8,353 nucleotides of DNA from Zoogloeaceae bacterium (GTDB lineage Bacteria > Pseudomonadota > Gammaproteobacteria > Burkholderiales > Rhodocyclaceae), in NCBI GenBank assembly GCA_031282665.1, contig JAITDH010000196.1, positions 1 to 8,353 of the forward strand. The letters are read 5' to 3'. Both the position numbers and the translations under genes were made by a program. Below the pieces are notes generated by a model. The model was not told the DNA's origin and made no database searches. It saw nothing but the letters and a program-made list of their open reading frames with translations. This document shows, in pieces, positions 1-6,956 of this stretch; the first letter of the stretch is position 1, and every line of letters begins with the position of its first letter.

Positions 1-177
1 GGCCTGCGACTCCTCGCCGGCCTGGGTCATTCCTTCAGCGGCCGCCTGCTGCGCGTCGACCTCCTGACCCAAAGCTGGAAAACCAGCCGTTTCGAGCGGG
101 ACAGCGAATGCGCGGCATGCGGGCGGCAACGCGCAAGTGTTTCTTCTTCCCCACAGGCGGACGAAGGGATCATTTGA
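1..177 (+). CDS. ThiF/MoeB/HesA-family adenylyltransferase, C-terminal fragment
   Basis: An open frame enters from the left edge in frame 1 and stops at TGA 175-177, giving 58 residues. The segment LRLLAGLGHSFSGRLLRVD followed by a basic stretch and ending in CAAC (residues 38-41) matches the end of E1-like ThiF/MoeB proteins. In that family, residues around 'alKlLaG...l.GrLl.fD' precede the second CxxC of a structural zinc site. Such enzymes adenylate the C-terminus of ThiS, MoaD or related sulfur carriers in thiamine or molybdopterin biosynthesis. The catalytic ATP-binding and cysteine regions lie outside the window, so ThiF, MoeB and HesA cannot be told apart. The tail of about 17 residues after the CxxC is Ser/Ala/Gln-rich and unremarkable. 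The gene converges on the carboxylase gene with only 16 nt between stop codons and is probably unrelated to the operon opposite. Confidence 0.72.
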   Translation, partial: GLRLLAGLGHSFSGRLLRVDLLTQSWKTSRFERDSECAACGRQRASVSSSPQADEGII

Positions 178-193
178 TTCCTGACTTCTGCCC

Positions 194-3100
194 TCAGATC
201 CTTTCCAACACCAGCACACGCTGTCCCGCTCGTACCGGGATGCCGGGGGAGGCGCGGATTTCTCGCACGATGCCGTCGCAGGGCGCGGTGAGGGGGATTT
301 CCATCTTCATGGATTCCAGCACGGCCAGCGTGTCGCCCGCCCTGACCCGGCTGCCGACCGTCACCGGAAGCTGCCAGAGATTGCCGGCGATGGCGCTTTC
401 CACGCTTTCCTCTCCGGCTTGCAAGGGTGGTTCCCCGGCATCCATTGCCGCCACGGCTTCCGCGCTTTCCCCGCTTTCGAAATGCGCCTGGCCGCTTTCG
501 ATCCAGCGTTCGCGCTCGGCGTTGAAGGCCGCCTGCTGTTTTTGCCGGAAAGCGGCGATGCTCGCGGCCTCCCGTGCCAGGAAATCCTGGTAATCGGCAA
601 GCGCCAGTTCGCAGGGTTCGATTTTCAGGGGATAGCGGCCCAGCGGGAAATCACGGCGGATTCTTGCCAGTTCCCCGGCGGAGACCGGGTAAAAGCGGAT
701 CTGGTCGAAGAAGCGCAAGAGCCAGGGCTTGCCGCCGAATGCGCCGTCCGTGCGGTAGCGGTTCCACATCTGCAAGGTGCGCCCGACGAATTGATAGCCT
801 CCCGGCCCTTCCATGCCATAGACGCACAGGTACGCGCCGCCGATGCCCACGGAATTTTCCGCCGTCCAGGTCCGCGCCGGGTTGTATTTCGTCGTGACGA
901 GCCGCTGGCGCGGGTCGAGCGGCGTCGCCACCGGCGCGCCCAGATACACGTCGCCGAGGCCCATCACCAGGTAGCTCGCCGCGAACACGGTTGCATGGAC
1001 GGCGTCGATGTCGGGCAGATCGTTGATGCGGCGGATGAATTCCAGGTTGCTCGGACACCAGGGCGCGTCCTTGCGCACGGTGGTCATGTATTTTTCGATG
1101 GCCAGCCGACAGGCTGGGTCGTCCCAGGAAAGCGGCAGGTGCACGATGCGCGAGGAGACGCGCAAATCCTCGATGTCGAGCACGCGCCGCCAGCGCGCCG
1201 CCACTTCGGCAAGCAGCCGTTCGAGCGGCAGTTCTTCCGGACGATAATGCACCTGGAGCGAGCGAATGCCCGGCGTGATGTCGAGAATGCCGGGAATCTC
1301 CCCTCGCTCGCTCGCCTCGCTGAAGGATTGCATCAGCGCATGTCCCCGGCAGCGCAGCTTCAGGTCGAGTTCGGGCGGGCCGAATTCGATGAGGAGCGCG
1401 GTATCGCCGGAAAGTCGCGCGACCAAGCGGCATTCCCCGTCGCCCTGTTCCAACACGATGGGAGATGGCAAAGCGGATGGCAAAATCCGCGCCGCCTGCC
1501 GGACCGGCTGGGCGGGCGCGAGCGTGTCGATTTCCCGCCGCCGCGCCTGCGCCAGCATGCGCGCCGTGGCGAGATCGACGGGGATGAAGCGCACCCGGTC
1601 TCCCGCCTTCAGTTGTCCCAGTTGCCACAGATCGGCTTCGATCACCGTCGCCGGGCATACGAAACCGCCCAGGCTGGGGCCGTCGGGGCCGAGGATGATC
1701 GGCATGTCGCCGGTGAAATCGATTGCGCCGACGGCATAGGGATTGTCGTGGATATTGGAAGGATGCAGGCCCGCTTCGCCGCCCGATTCCCGCGCCCATT
1801 CCGGCTTCGGGCCGACGAGGCGCACGCCGGTGCGGCTGGAATTGAAATGCACGCGCCATTCGGTTTCGAACAGGGTCTCGATGTAGGCCGGCGTGAAATA
1901 TTCCGGCGCGCCGTGCGGACCGTAGATGACGCGCAGTTCGCGGCAGGCGGGCAGCGGCGGACAGAGGGCGCGCGGGAGCGCGCCCATGGTTGGGAGGGCA
2001 TACCCCTCGCCGGACGCCGCCAGATGCAGCACGTCCCCCGTGCGCAGGGCGCGTCCGGCATGCCCGCCGAAGCCGCCCAGGGTGAAGGTGCTCTTGCTAC
2101 CCAGGTAGTCCGGTGTCTGGATGCCGCCCGCGAGGAGCAGATAGCTGCGCGCGCCGGCGCCGGCAATCGCGCCCAGCCGCAGGGTCGCGCCCCTGGGGAT
2201 GCGGAAGGCGGCATGCATGGCCCGCGCCTCGCCTTCCAGGAAGATCGGCAGCGGCGCGCCGGTAACCACCGCGATGGTTTCCGCGTTGAAGCGCAGCGTC
2301 GGCCCATTCATGGTGATTTCCAATCCAGCGGCGTCCGCCGGATTTCCCAACAGGCGGTTGCCGAGCTGGAAGGCGCGGTCGTCCATCGGCCCGGAAGGCG
2401 GCACGCCCACGGCCCAGTAACCGAGACGGCCGGGAAAATCCTGCACGGTGGTCTGCGTTCCGGCGGCGAGGACTTCCAGCGTATTCGCCTCATAGGCCAG
2501 TGTTTCGAGATAGCGCGTCCAGGCGCGTCCCTCGGCGAAGGGCGTGTCGGCCAGGATTTGCCGCAGGTAGTCGCGGTTGGTTTCCACGCCGTAAAGGGTG
2601 GTTTCCGCCAGCGCGGCGTCGAGCGCCCGCCGGGCCGCCGCGCGATCCTTCGCGTGCACGATGAGCTTGGCGATCAGCGGGTCGAAAAAGGGAGAAATCT
2701 CGCAGCCCGCCTCTATCCAGCCATCCACGCGCAGGTTCCGGCCATCGGCGGCGGGAAGGCGGACTTCGGTCAGCAATCCCGGCGAGGGCTGGAAGTTCTT
2801 CCCCGGATCTTCGGCATAAAGCCGCGCCTGGATCGCGTGTCCGCCGGGGCGCAGGCTCTTTCGCAGTTCGGCGAGCGGCGGCAGTTCGCCCGCCGCCAGT
2901 TCCAGCATCCAGCGCACGAGGTCCACGCCCCAGACCTGTTCGGTCACCCCATGTTCGACTTGCAGGCGCGTATTGACTTCCAGGAAGTAGAAGCGCCCGG
3001 CATCGCTGTCATGCACGAATTCGACCGTGCCCGCGCTGCGGTAGCCGATCGCCCGGACGAGCTTCAGGGCGGCCGCGCACAGGGCTTCCTGCACATCGTC

Positions 3101-3841
3101 CGGCAGGTTGGGCGCGGGGGTTTCCTCGATGACCTTCTGGTTGCGGCGCTGCACCGAGCAGTCGCGCACGCCGAAGGCCAGCGCGTCGCCTTGCCCGTCG
3201 CCGAAGATCTGCACTTCCAGATGCCGCGCCCGCTCGATGTATTTTTCCAGGAACACGCCCGCGTTGCTGAAATTGTTGCTTCCCAGGCGCTGCACGCTCT
3301 CGAAGGCTTCCGGGATTTCCGCCGCCGAGCGGCATACGCGCATTCCGATTCCGCCACCGCCCGCCGTGCTTTTCAGTATCGCCGGATAGCCGGTCTCCGC
3401 CGCCGCGCGCAGCGCGGCTTCGGGATCGGGGAGCAATTCCGTGCCCGCGAGGAGCGGCAGGCCGTTTTCCTTCGCCAGGGCGCGGGCCGTATGTTTCAGG
3501 CCGAAGAGACGCAATTGTTCCGGCGTCGGGCCGATGAAGGCGATCCCTTCCGCCGCGCAGCGCTCGGCGAAGCCGGCGTTTTCCGACAGGAAACCGTAGC
3601 CGGGATGAATGGCCGTCGCGCCAGTCGTCCGGGCGGCGGCAAGGATCTTGTCGATGGCGAGATAGGTTTCCGCCGCCGCGCCCTCCCCCAGGCTCACGCT
3701 TTCGTCGGCCTCCCGCAGATGCCGGCTGGCCAGGTCGGCCTCGGCATATACGGCGACGCTCCGGATTCCGAGGGCGCGCAGGGTGCGCAGGATGCGGCAG
3801 GCAATCGCGCCGCGATTGGCGATCAGGACTTTTTCGAACAT
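194..3841 (-). CDS. uca: Biotin-dependent guanidine carboxylase (urea carboxylase family)
   Basis: This cytoplasmic enzyme uses ATP and bicarbonate to carboxylate biotin and passes the carboxyl group to guanidine or urea. The 1215 residues match the usual size of about 1200 for stand-alone urea carboxylase; no allophanate hydrolase is fused. Domain order: biotin carboxylase at about 1-450 (start FEKVLIANRG, ATP-grasp loop AGGGGIGM at 160-167, EVNTRLQVEHGVTE at 288-301); KipA-like half of the carboxyltransferase at about 455-770 (TTVQDFPGR, PSGPMDDRAF, HPSNIHDNPYAVGAIDFTGD); KipI-like half at about 790-1065 (GLGDVYLGAP near 960); a charged helix; biotinyl carrier domain at about 1140-1215 with biotin-accepting K1179 in ESMKMEI. 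D708 in GAIDFTGD appears to sit where true urea carboxylases carry Asn, favouring guanidine. I chose ATG 3841 because GGGAG lies 6 nt upstream. An in-frame TTG at 3886 lacks an SD and would swallow the RNA hairpins. The symbol follows historical family naming. The carboxylase family is near certain; guanidine as substrate is probable. Confidence 0.95.
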   Translation of the reverse strand: MFEKVLIANRGAIACRILRTLRALGIRSVAVYAEADLASRHLREADESVSLGEGAAAETYLAIDKILAAARTTGATAIHPGYGFLSENAGFAERCAAEGIAFIGPTPEQLRLFGLKHTARALAKENGLPLLAGTELLPDPEAALRAAAETGYPAILKSTAGGGGIGMRVCRSAAEIPEAFESVQRLGSNNFSNAGVFLEKYIERARHLEVQIFGDGQGDALAFGVRDCSVQRRNQKVIEETPAPNLPDDVQEALCAAALKLVRAIGYRSAGTVEFVHDSDAGRFYFLEVNTRLQVEHGVTEQVWGVDLVRWMLELAAGELPPLAELRKSLRPGGHAIQARLYAEDPGKNFQPSPGLLTEVRLPAADGRNLRVDGWIEAGCEISPFFDPLIAKLIVHAKDRAAARRALDAALAETTLYGVETNRDYLRQILADTPFAEGRAWTRYLETLAYEANTLEVLAAGTQTTVQDFPGRLGYWAVGVPPSGPMDDRAFQLGNRLLGNPADAAGLEITMNGPTLRFNAETIAVVTGAPLPIFLEGEARAMHAAFRIPRGATLRLGAIAGAGARSYLLLAGGIQTPDYLGSKSTFTLGGFGGHAGRALRTGDVLHLAASGEGYALPTMGALPRALCPPLPACRELRVIYGPHGAPEYFTPAYIETLFETEWRVHFNSSRTGVRLVGPKPEWARESGGEAGLHPSNIHDNPYAVGAIDFTGDMPIILGPDGPSLGGFVCPATVIEADLWQLGQLKAGDRVRFIPVDLATARMLAQARRREIDTLAPAQPVRQAARILPSALPSPIVLEQGDGECRLVARLSGDTALLIEFGPPELDLKLRCRGHALMQSFSEASERGEIPGILDITPGIRSLQVHYRPEELPLERLLAEVAARWRRVLDIEDLRVSSRIVHLPLSWDDPACRLAIEKYMTTVRKDAPWCPSNLEFIRRINDLPDIDAVHATVFAASYLVMGLGDVYLGAPVATPLDPRQRLVTTKYNPARTWTAENSVGIGGAYLCVYGMEGPGGYQFVGRTLQMWNRYRTDGAFGGKPWLLRFFDQIRFYPVSAGELARIRRDFPLGRYPLKIEPCELALADYQDFLAREAASIAAFRQKQQAAFNAERERWIESGQAHFESGESAEAVAAMDAGEPPLQAGEESVESAIAGNLWQLPVTVGSRVRAGDTLAVLESMKMEIPLTAPCDGIVREIRASPGIPVRAGQRVLVLERI

Positions 3842-3847
3842 GCTGGA

Positions 3848-3852
3848 CTCCC
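3848..3852 (-). promoter_or_regulatory. Shine-Dalgarno site that sets the carboxylase start
   Basis: GGGAG lies 6 nt before ATG 3841 and is the only good ribosome-binding site near the 5' end of the carboxylase frame. It identifies ATG 3841 rather than the in-frame TTG at 3886 as the start. It is also the stretch that can be occluded by the 3' arm of riboswitch hairpin P2. Confidence 0.8.
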
Positions 3853-3907
3853 GGTTCCGGCAGGCCGTCCCGCCGTTGGCAAACAAAACCGTGGCCGTCC
3901 ACGGTCT
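3848..3907 (-). promoter_or_regulatory. Candidate guanidine-II (mini-ykkC) riboswitch before the carboxylase
   Basis: On the minus strand the UAAP2-carboxylase gap holds two consecutive hairpins. P1 (3905-3888) is ACCGTGG-ACGG-CCACGGT, extendable by a G-U and an A-U pair to 3907/3886. P2 (3875-3858) is CGGCGGG-ACGG-CCTGCCG with one G-U pair. Both have 7-bp stems and share the top GG-ACGG-CC; the linker is 12 nt. Tandem hairpins with ACGR loops define the guanidine-II class, in which each loop binds one guanidinium and the two loops dock. The P2 3' arm (3863-3858, CTGCCG) can instead pair across GAAC with CGGGAG (3853-3848), which contains the carboxylase SD, with one G/G mismatch. Ligand-stabilised P2 would then free the SD, making a translational ON switch. 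Alternatively, P1 plus the following TTTTGTTT could act as an intrinsic terminator. The position inside an operon, about 20 nt after the UAAP2 stop, is unusual. The assignment rests on structure and context; no covariance search was run. Confidence 0.85.
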
Positions 3908-3916
3908 GGCGGAAGC

Positions 3917-3934
3917 GTCACCATAGTCACCATA
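3917..3934 (-). repeat. Perfect 9-bp tandem duplication over the UAAP2 stop codon
   Basis: The plus-strand unit gtcaccata occurs twice back to back (3917-3925 and 3926-3934). On the minus strand each copy contains TGGTGA. Because the unit is three codons long, the UAAP2 stop (3929-3927) is followed in frame by a second TGA at 3920-3918. The result is a tandem double stop ten bases before the first riboswitch hairpin. A small slippage duplication is the simplest origin. Confidence 0.85.
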
Positions 3935-4550
3935 CCCGCGCTTCGACCGGCGTCGGATTCCAGCCGTTGCAGGGATTGTTCAATTGCGGGCAATTGGAAA
4001 TCAGCACGATGACATCCGTTTCGGCGCGCATTTCCACATATTTGCCCGGCGCGGAAATGCCGTCCTCGAAGGTGAGGCCGCCTGCCGCCGTGACGGGCAC
4101 GTTCATGAAGAAATTGATGTTGGCGCCCAGGTCGCGTTTCCCGAGGCGGCCGTCCAGCAGCGCGGCACGCAGGAAATTGTCCCGGCAACTGTGCATGTAG
4201 CGCTTGTCCAGCGCGTAGCGCACGCTGTTGCTTTCCTGGGAACAGGCGCCGCCCAGGGTATCGTGGCGTCCACAGTTGTCGTCGACGATCGTCAGGAGTG
4301 GATTGCCCAGGTTGGAATAAAGCACGCTGCCGCGGGTGAGATAGACATTGTTCTGGCGGCGCATGGTGCGCTGCGGGTCGAAACGTTCCCGCGGATCGGC
4401 CGCGCTGTAGAACAGCGTGTCGACGGCCTGGTTGCCTTCGAGATCGGTGATGCGCAGGGTCGCGCCCCTGGCGAGATCGAACAGGCAGGGTTCGCCCGCC
4501 GGGATGATGCGGACGGACACGGCATTTTCGGGAGCTTGCAAAATGGTCAT
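3927..4550 (-). CDS. UAAP2: DUF1989 protein, probable carboxyguanidine deiminase subunit
   Basis: This 207-residue protein is the second of two DUF1989 paralogues in the operon. Automatic pipelines name the family 'urea amidolyase-associated protein 2'. Characterised homologues pair with UAAP1 to form carboxyguanidine deiminase (CgdAB), which hydrolyses carboxyguanidine to allophanate and ammonia; I am unsure which letter belongs to which subunit. Visible family marks are DNCGRHDTLGGAC at 91-103 (C93, H96, D97, C103), NFFMNVPV at 146-153, GGLTFEDGISAPGKYVEMRA at 157-176, and the cysteine-rich SNCPQLNNPCNGWNPTPV end. The DxCGxHD element is shared with UAAP1 and is a likely metal or catalytic site; that role is inferred from conservation. 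There is no signal peptide, so it acts in the cytoplasm. ATG 4550 is preceded by GGAG at 8-nt spacing, 13 nt after the UAAP1 stop. The frame ends at a duplicated TGA. Confidence 0.92.
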   Translation of the reverse strand: MTILQAPENAVSVRIIPAGEPCLFDLARGATLRITDLEGNQAVDTLFYSAADPRERFDPQRTMRRQNNVYLTRGSVLYSNLGNPLLTIVDDNCGRHDTLGGACSQESNSVRYALDKRYMHSCRDNFLRAALLDGRLGKRDLGANINFFMNVPVTAAGGLTFEDGISAPGKYVEMRAETDVIVLISNCPQLNNPCNGWNPTPVEARVW

Positions 4551-4563
4551 GATGAGGCTCCGG

Positions 4564-5292
4564 TCAAAGGAAGAAACGTTCGGTGTTCTGGAAGGCGCGC
4601 TCGTTTTCCGGGCACAGGGCGCGGCAATGTCTGGCGATGCCGGCGTCTTCCGGCCGGAACCATTCGAGGCGCACGGGCTTGGGCGCGTATTCCGGCGCGG
4701 GGTCCATCGGATGCTGGAGCGCGGTCAGCACGACGAGCGTATTCATCGGCGCGTAAAGTTCCACATGGTCGCCCGCCTGCGAGTGGCCTGGGACGAAGGA
4801 CAGCGCGCCCTCGCCATCGACCGTCACCTTGCTGAAGAGATTGACGACCATCAGGATGTCCCGCAGGTCGAGATTCCACTTGCCCAGTTCCACCAGCATG
4901 TTTTCCATGCCGTTGCGGTAAAACCCGTTGCGCAGTTCCTGATAGCGGCCTTCGCCGTATTTCGCCTCGACCTCCCCGGCGTCGAGCAAGCCGCCGATGC
5001 TGTCGTGCCAGCCGCAGCTGTCGGTCACGATCGCCGCCAGCACCCGTCCCATGTCCGAATAGAGGCAATGTCCCGCGGTGAGTTTCGCGGTGTGCTGGCC
5101 TTTCAGGGTGTCGGGCAGGTTGAGGCGCTCGCTTTTCTCCTCGCCATTCAGGAGCATCAGGCTCACGTTGCCGCCGCCTTCGATGTCGGTCAGGCGCAGG
5201 AGTTGCCCGCGTTTCAGGATGAACGAGATGTGCCCGCCGCCCGGCACGCTTTCCGCATGCAGGCAAGGCGGCAGGGTTGATGTCGTGGTCAT
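4564..5292 (-). CDS. UAAP1: DUF1989 protein, probable carboxyguanidine deiminase subunit
   Basis: This 242-residue cytoplasmic protein is paralogous to the next gene and usually annotated 'urea amidolyase-associated protein 1'. With UAAP2 it is expected to form the heteromeric carboxyguanidine deiminase acting on the product of the carboxylase. Shared family elements are RLTDIEGGGNVSLM at about 33-46, LYSDMGRVLAAIVTDSCGWHDSIGG at about 77-101 (C93, H96, D97), and the region VVNLFSKVTVDGEGALSF with GDHVELYAPMNTLVVLTALQHPMD near 160-215. The C-terminus has a family-typical extension containing REGION-type ERAFQNTERFFL. The start codon overlaps the stop of the ATPase gene as ATGA (5292-5289), so translation is probably coupled to it. 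No truncation or frameshift is visible. Family membership is clear; the guanidine role comes from characterised homologues plus the adjacent riboswitch candidate. Confidence 0.92.
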   Translation of the reverse strand: MTTTSTLPPCLHAESVPGGGHISFILKRGQLLRLTDIEGGGNVSLMLLNGEEKSERLNLPDTLKGQHTAKLTAGHCLYSDMGRVLAAIVTDSCGWHDSIGGLLDAGEVEAKYGEGRYQELRNGFYRNGMENMLVELGKWNLDLRDILMVVNLFSKVTVDGEGALSFVPGHSQAGDHVELYAPMNTLVVLTALQHPMDPAPEYAPKPVRLEWFRPEDAGIARHCRALCPENERAFQNTERFFL

Positions 5293-6095
5293 GCGATGGC
5301 TCCTTCCAGGAAAGCGCCGGGCCGGCGCTCCGCGTTTTCGCCCAGGGATGCCGCGATGTTCCTTTGCGCGTCCCGCCGGGCGATGTTCAGGGGAATGTCA
5401 TAGGTGATGCCCGCGCCGTAGGCGTGCGGCGCGAGCGGGTCGTGCCGCGTCTTGTCGAAGACGATGAGGCGCGTGCCGAGGGTGAATCCTTCGCCAAGAT
5501 CGTGCGTCACCATGAAGATCGTCAGGCCGGTTTCCCGCCAGAGATCGAGGATGAGCGAGTGCATGTCCTTGCGGATACCGGGGTCGAGCGCCCCGAAGGG
5601 TTCGTCAAGCAGCAGCACGCGCGGCTTCATGATGAACGCCTGGGCAATCGCCAGCCGCTGCTGCATGCCGCCGGAAAGTTGCGCCGGATATTGGTCGAGC
5701 GCGTGCCCCAGCCCCACCTTTTCGAGCAGGGCCGCCGCCTCGGCGCGCGCGGCGCGCTTGCGGCTGCCGAACAGGCGGCCGAGCCAGCGCGCCTGCTGCA
5801 ATTCCAGCCCCAGCGCGACGTTGTCCAAAGCGTTGAGGTGCGGGAACACCGAATAACGCTGGAATACCACGCCGCGCTCGGGGCCGGGTTCGGCGGGCCG
5901 CTTGCCGTCCAGCCGGATTTCCCCCCGGCTCGGGCGCTCCTGTCCCAGGAGGAGGCGCAGGAAGGTGGATTTCCCGCAGCCGGAAGCGCCCACCAGCATG
6001 CAGAACTCGCCCATTTCCACGCGCAGGTTCAGGCGTTCCAGCACCACGTGCTCGCCGTATTCCTGCCAGACCCGGTCGATTTCGATGAAGCTCAT
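5289..6095 (-). CDS. ABC transporter ATP-binding protein (guanidine/urea-type uptake system)
   Basis: This 268-residue ATPase energises the adjacent importer at the inner face of the membrane. All nucleotide-binding motifs are intact: Walker A GASGCGKST (36-44), Q-loop Q79 in VVFQRYSVFPHL, signature LSGGMQQR (140-147), Walker B VLLLDEP (160-166), D-loop ALD (169-171) and switch H198. The Q-loop context and overall layout resemble the nitrate/sulfonate/taurine (SsuB/TauB) group. A tail of about 60 residues after the core (YGAGITYDIPLN onward) is longer than in SsuB/TauB and seems characteristic of transporters next to urea-carboxylase genes; its role is unknown. ATG 6095 was chosen because it overlaps the permease stop as ATGA and begins the normal ABC fold. 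The same frame stays open far upstream, to 6638, but that part is the permease read out of frame. Confidence 0.93.
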   Translation of the reverse strand: MSFIEIDRVWQEYGEHVVLERLNLRVEMGEFCMLVGASGCGKSTFLRLLLGQERPSRGEIRLDGKRPAEPGPERGVVFQRYSVFPHLNALDNVALGLELQQARWLGRLFGSRKRAARAEAAALLEKVGLGHALDQYPAQLSGGMQQRLAIAQAFIMKPRVLLLDEPFGALDPGIRKDMHSLILDLWRETGLTIFMVTHDLGEGFTLGTRLIVFDKTRHDPLAPHAYGAGITYDIPLNIARRDAQRNIAASLGENAERRPGAFLEGAIA

Positions 6096-6907
6096 GCCCC
6101 TGCTCCTTCCGACCAGGCGAAGCAGCGGCGATGGAACAGCTTGAGCGCGTAATCCATCGACCAGGCCAGGAAGGTGATCCAGAGCACATAGGGCAGGATC
6201 GTATCCATCGCCAGATAGCGGCGCACCAGGAAAATCCGGTAGCCCAGCCCGACTTCGGCGGAAATGGCTTCCGCCGAAATCAGGAAAAGCCAGGCGGAAC
6301 CGAGCAGGAGGCGCAGGGAAACGATGAGCCGCGCGAACAGTTGCGGCAGCACCACGCGCAGGAGCATCGTCCAGCTGTTCGCCCCCAGGGTCTGCGCCTT
6401 GACGAGCAATTCCTCCGGAATCGCCCGCGCCTTTTGTTCCAGGTCGCGGGCCAGTAGCGGAGTGATGCCGATGACGATCAGCATGACCTTGGAAAGCTCG
6501 TCCAGCCCGAAGACGATGAAGAGAATCGGCAGGATGGCGAGGGGAGGAATCATGGAGACGACCGCGATGAAGGGCGACAGGCTCGCGTGCAGCAGCGGGA
6601 AGGTGCCGGCCAGCAACCCCAGCGCCAGTCCCACGCACGCCGCGATGGTCAGGCCGATGCCCAGACGTTTCAGGCTGGCGGCGGTATCCGACCAGAGCAG
6701 GTATTTGCCGCTGCGCGTGTCCTCCTGGAAGGCGGCCTGGTCGATCGCCTCCACCATCTGGGCCGCGGACGGCAGGAGCTTGTCTTCCGGATTGGCGGCA
6801 AGCCGCGTGGCGGAGCCGAAGAAATAGACGGAGAGGAGCACGATGAACGGCAGGAGCAGGAGCAGCAATCGGCTGCCGCGTCCGGGATGGTGGTTGACGA
6901 AGCGCAT
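6092..6907 (-). CDS. ABC transporter permease (SsuC/TauC-like)
   Basis: This 271-residue integral inner-membrane protein forms the importer channel, probably as a homodimer since only one permease gene is present. Hydrophobic segments lie near 13-31, 81-101, 108-135, 140-153, 193-212 and 236-256. The cytoplasmic coupling loop carries the EAA-type signature at about 165-188 (EELLVKAQTLGA through VVLP), the contact site for the ATPase. A soluble stretch of about 40-50 residues between the first two helices is typical of the nitrate/taurine/sulfonate permease group. Substrate cannot be read from the permease itself; the operon points to guanidine or urea. ATG 6907 has GGAG about 10 nt upstream, and the gene starts 49 nt after the binding-protein stop. 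Its stop overlaps the ATPase start. Confidence 0.92.
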   Translation of the reverse strand: MRFVNHHPGRGSRLLLLLLPFIVLLSVYFFGSATRLAANPEDKLLPSAAQMVEAIDQAAFQEDTRSGKYLLWSDTAASLKRLGIGLTIAACVGLALGLLAGTFPLLHASLSPFIAVVSMIPPLAILPILFIVFGLDELSKVMLIVIGITPLLARDLEQKARAIPEELLVKAQTLGANSWTMLLRVVLPQLFARLIVSLRLLLGSAWLFLISAEAISAEVGLGYRIFLVRRYLAMDTILPYVLWITFLAWSMDYALKLFHRRCFAWSEGAGA

Positions 6908-6956
6908 GGGCGGTTCTCCGTTGGGTTTCGCTTCGGAATGGCGCTCTGGGTTTCCG

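Noticed and set aside
3842..3886. Extended N-terminus of the carboxylase from a TTG at 3886.
   Set aside because: The added 15 residues have no family counterpart, the TTG lacks an SD, and the region forms the RNA hairpins. ATG 3841 has GGGAG at 6 nt and begins right at the biotin carboxylase fold.
419..4012. A 1197-codon open frame on the plus strand lying opposite the carboxylase gene.
   Set aside because: It mirrors the carboxylase codons almost end to end. Its translation is rich in Arg, Gly, Ala and His with no recognisable domain. Long antisense frames are expected opposite GC-rich genes with strong third-position bias.
6096..6638. Upstream extension of the ATPase frame to 6638.
   Set aside because: It is the permease gene read in another frame; the ABC fold begins at ATG 6095, which overlaps the permease stop.
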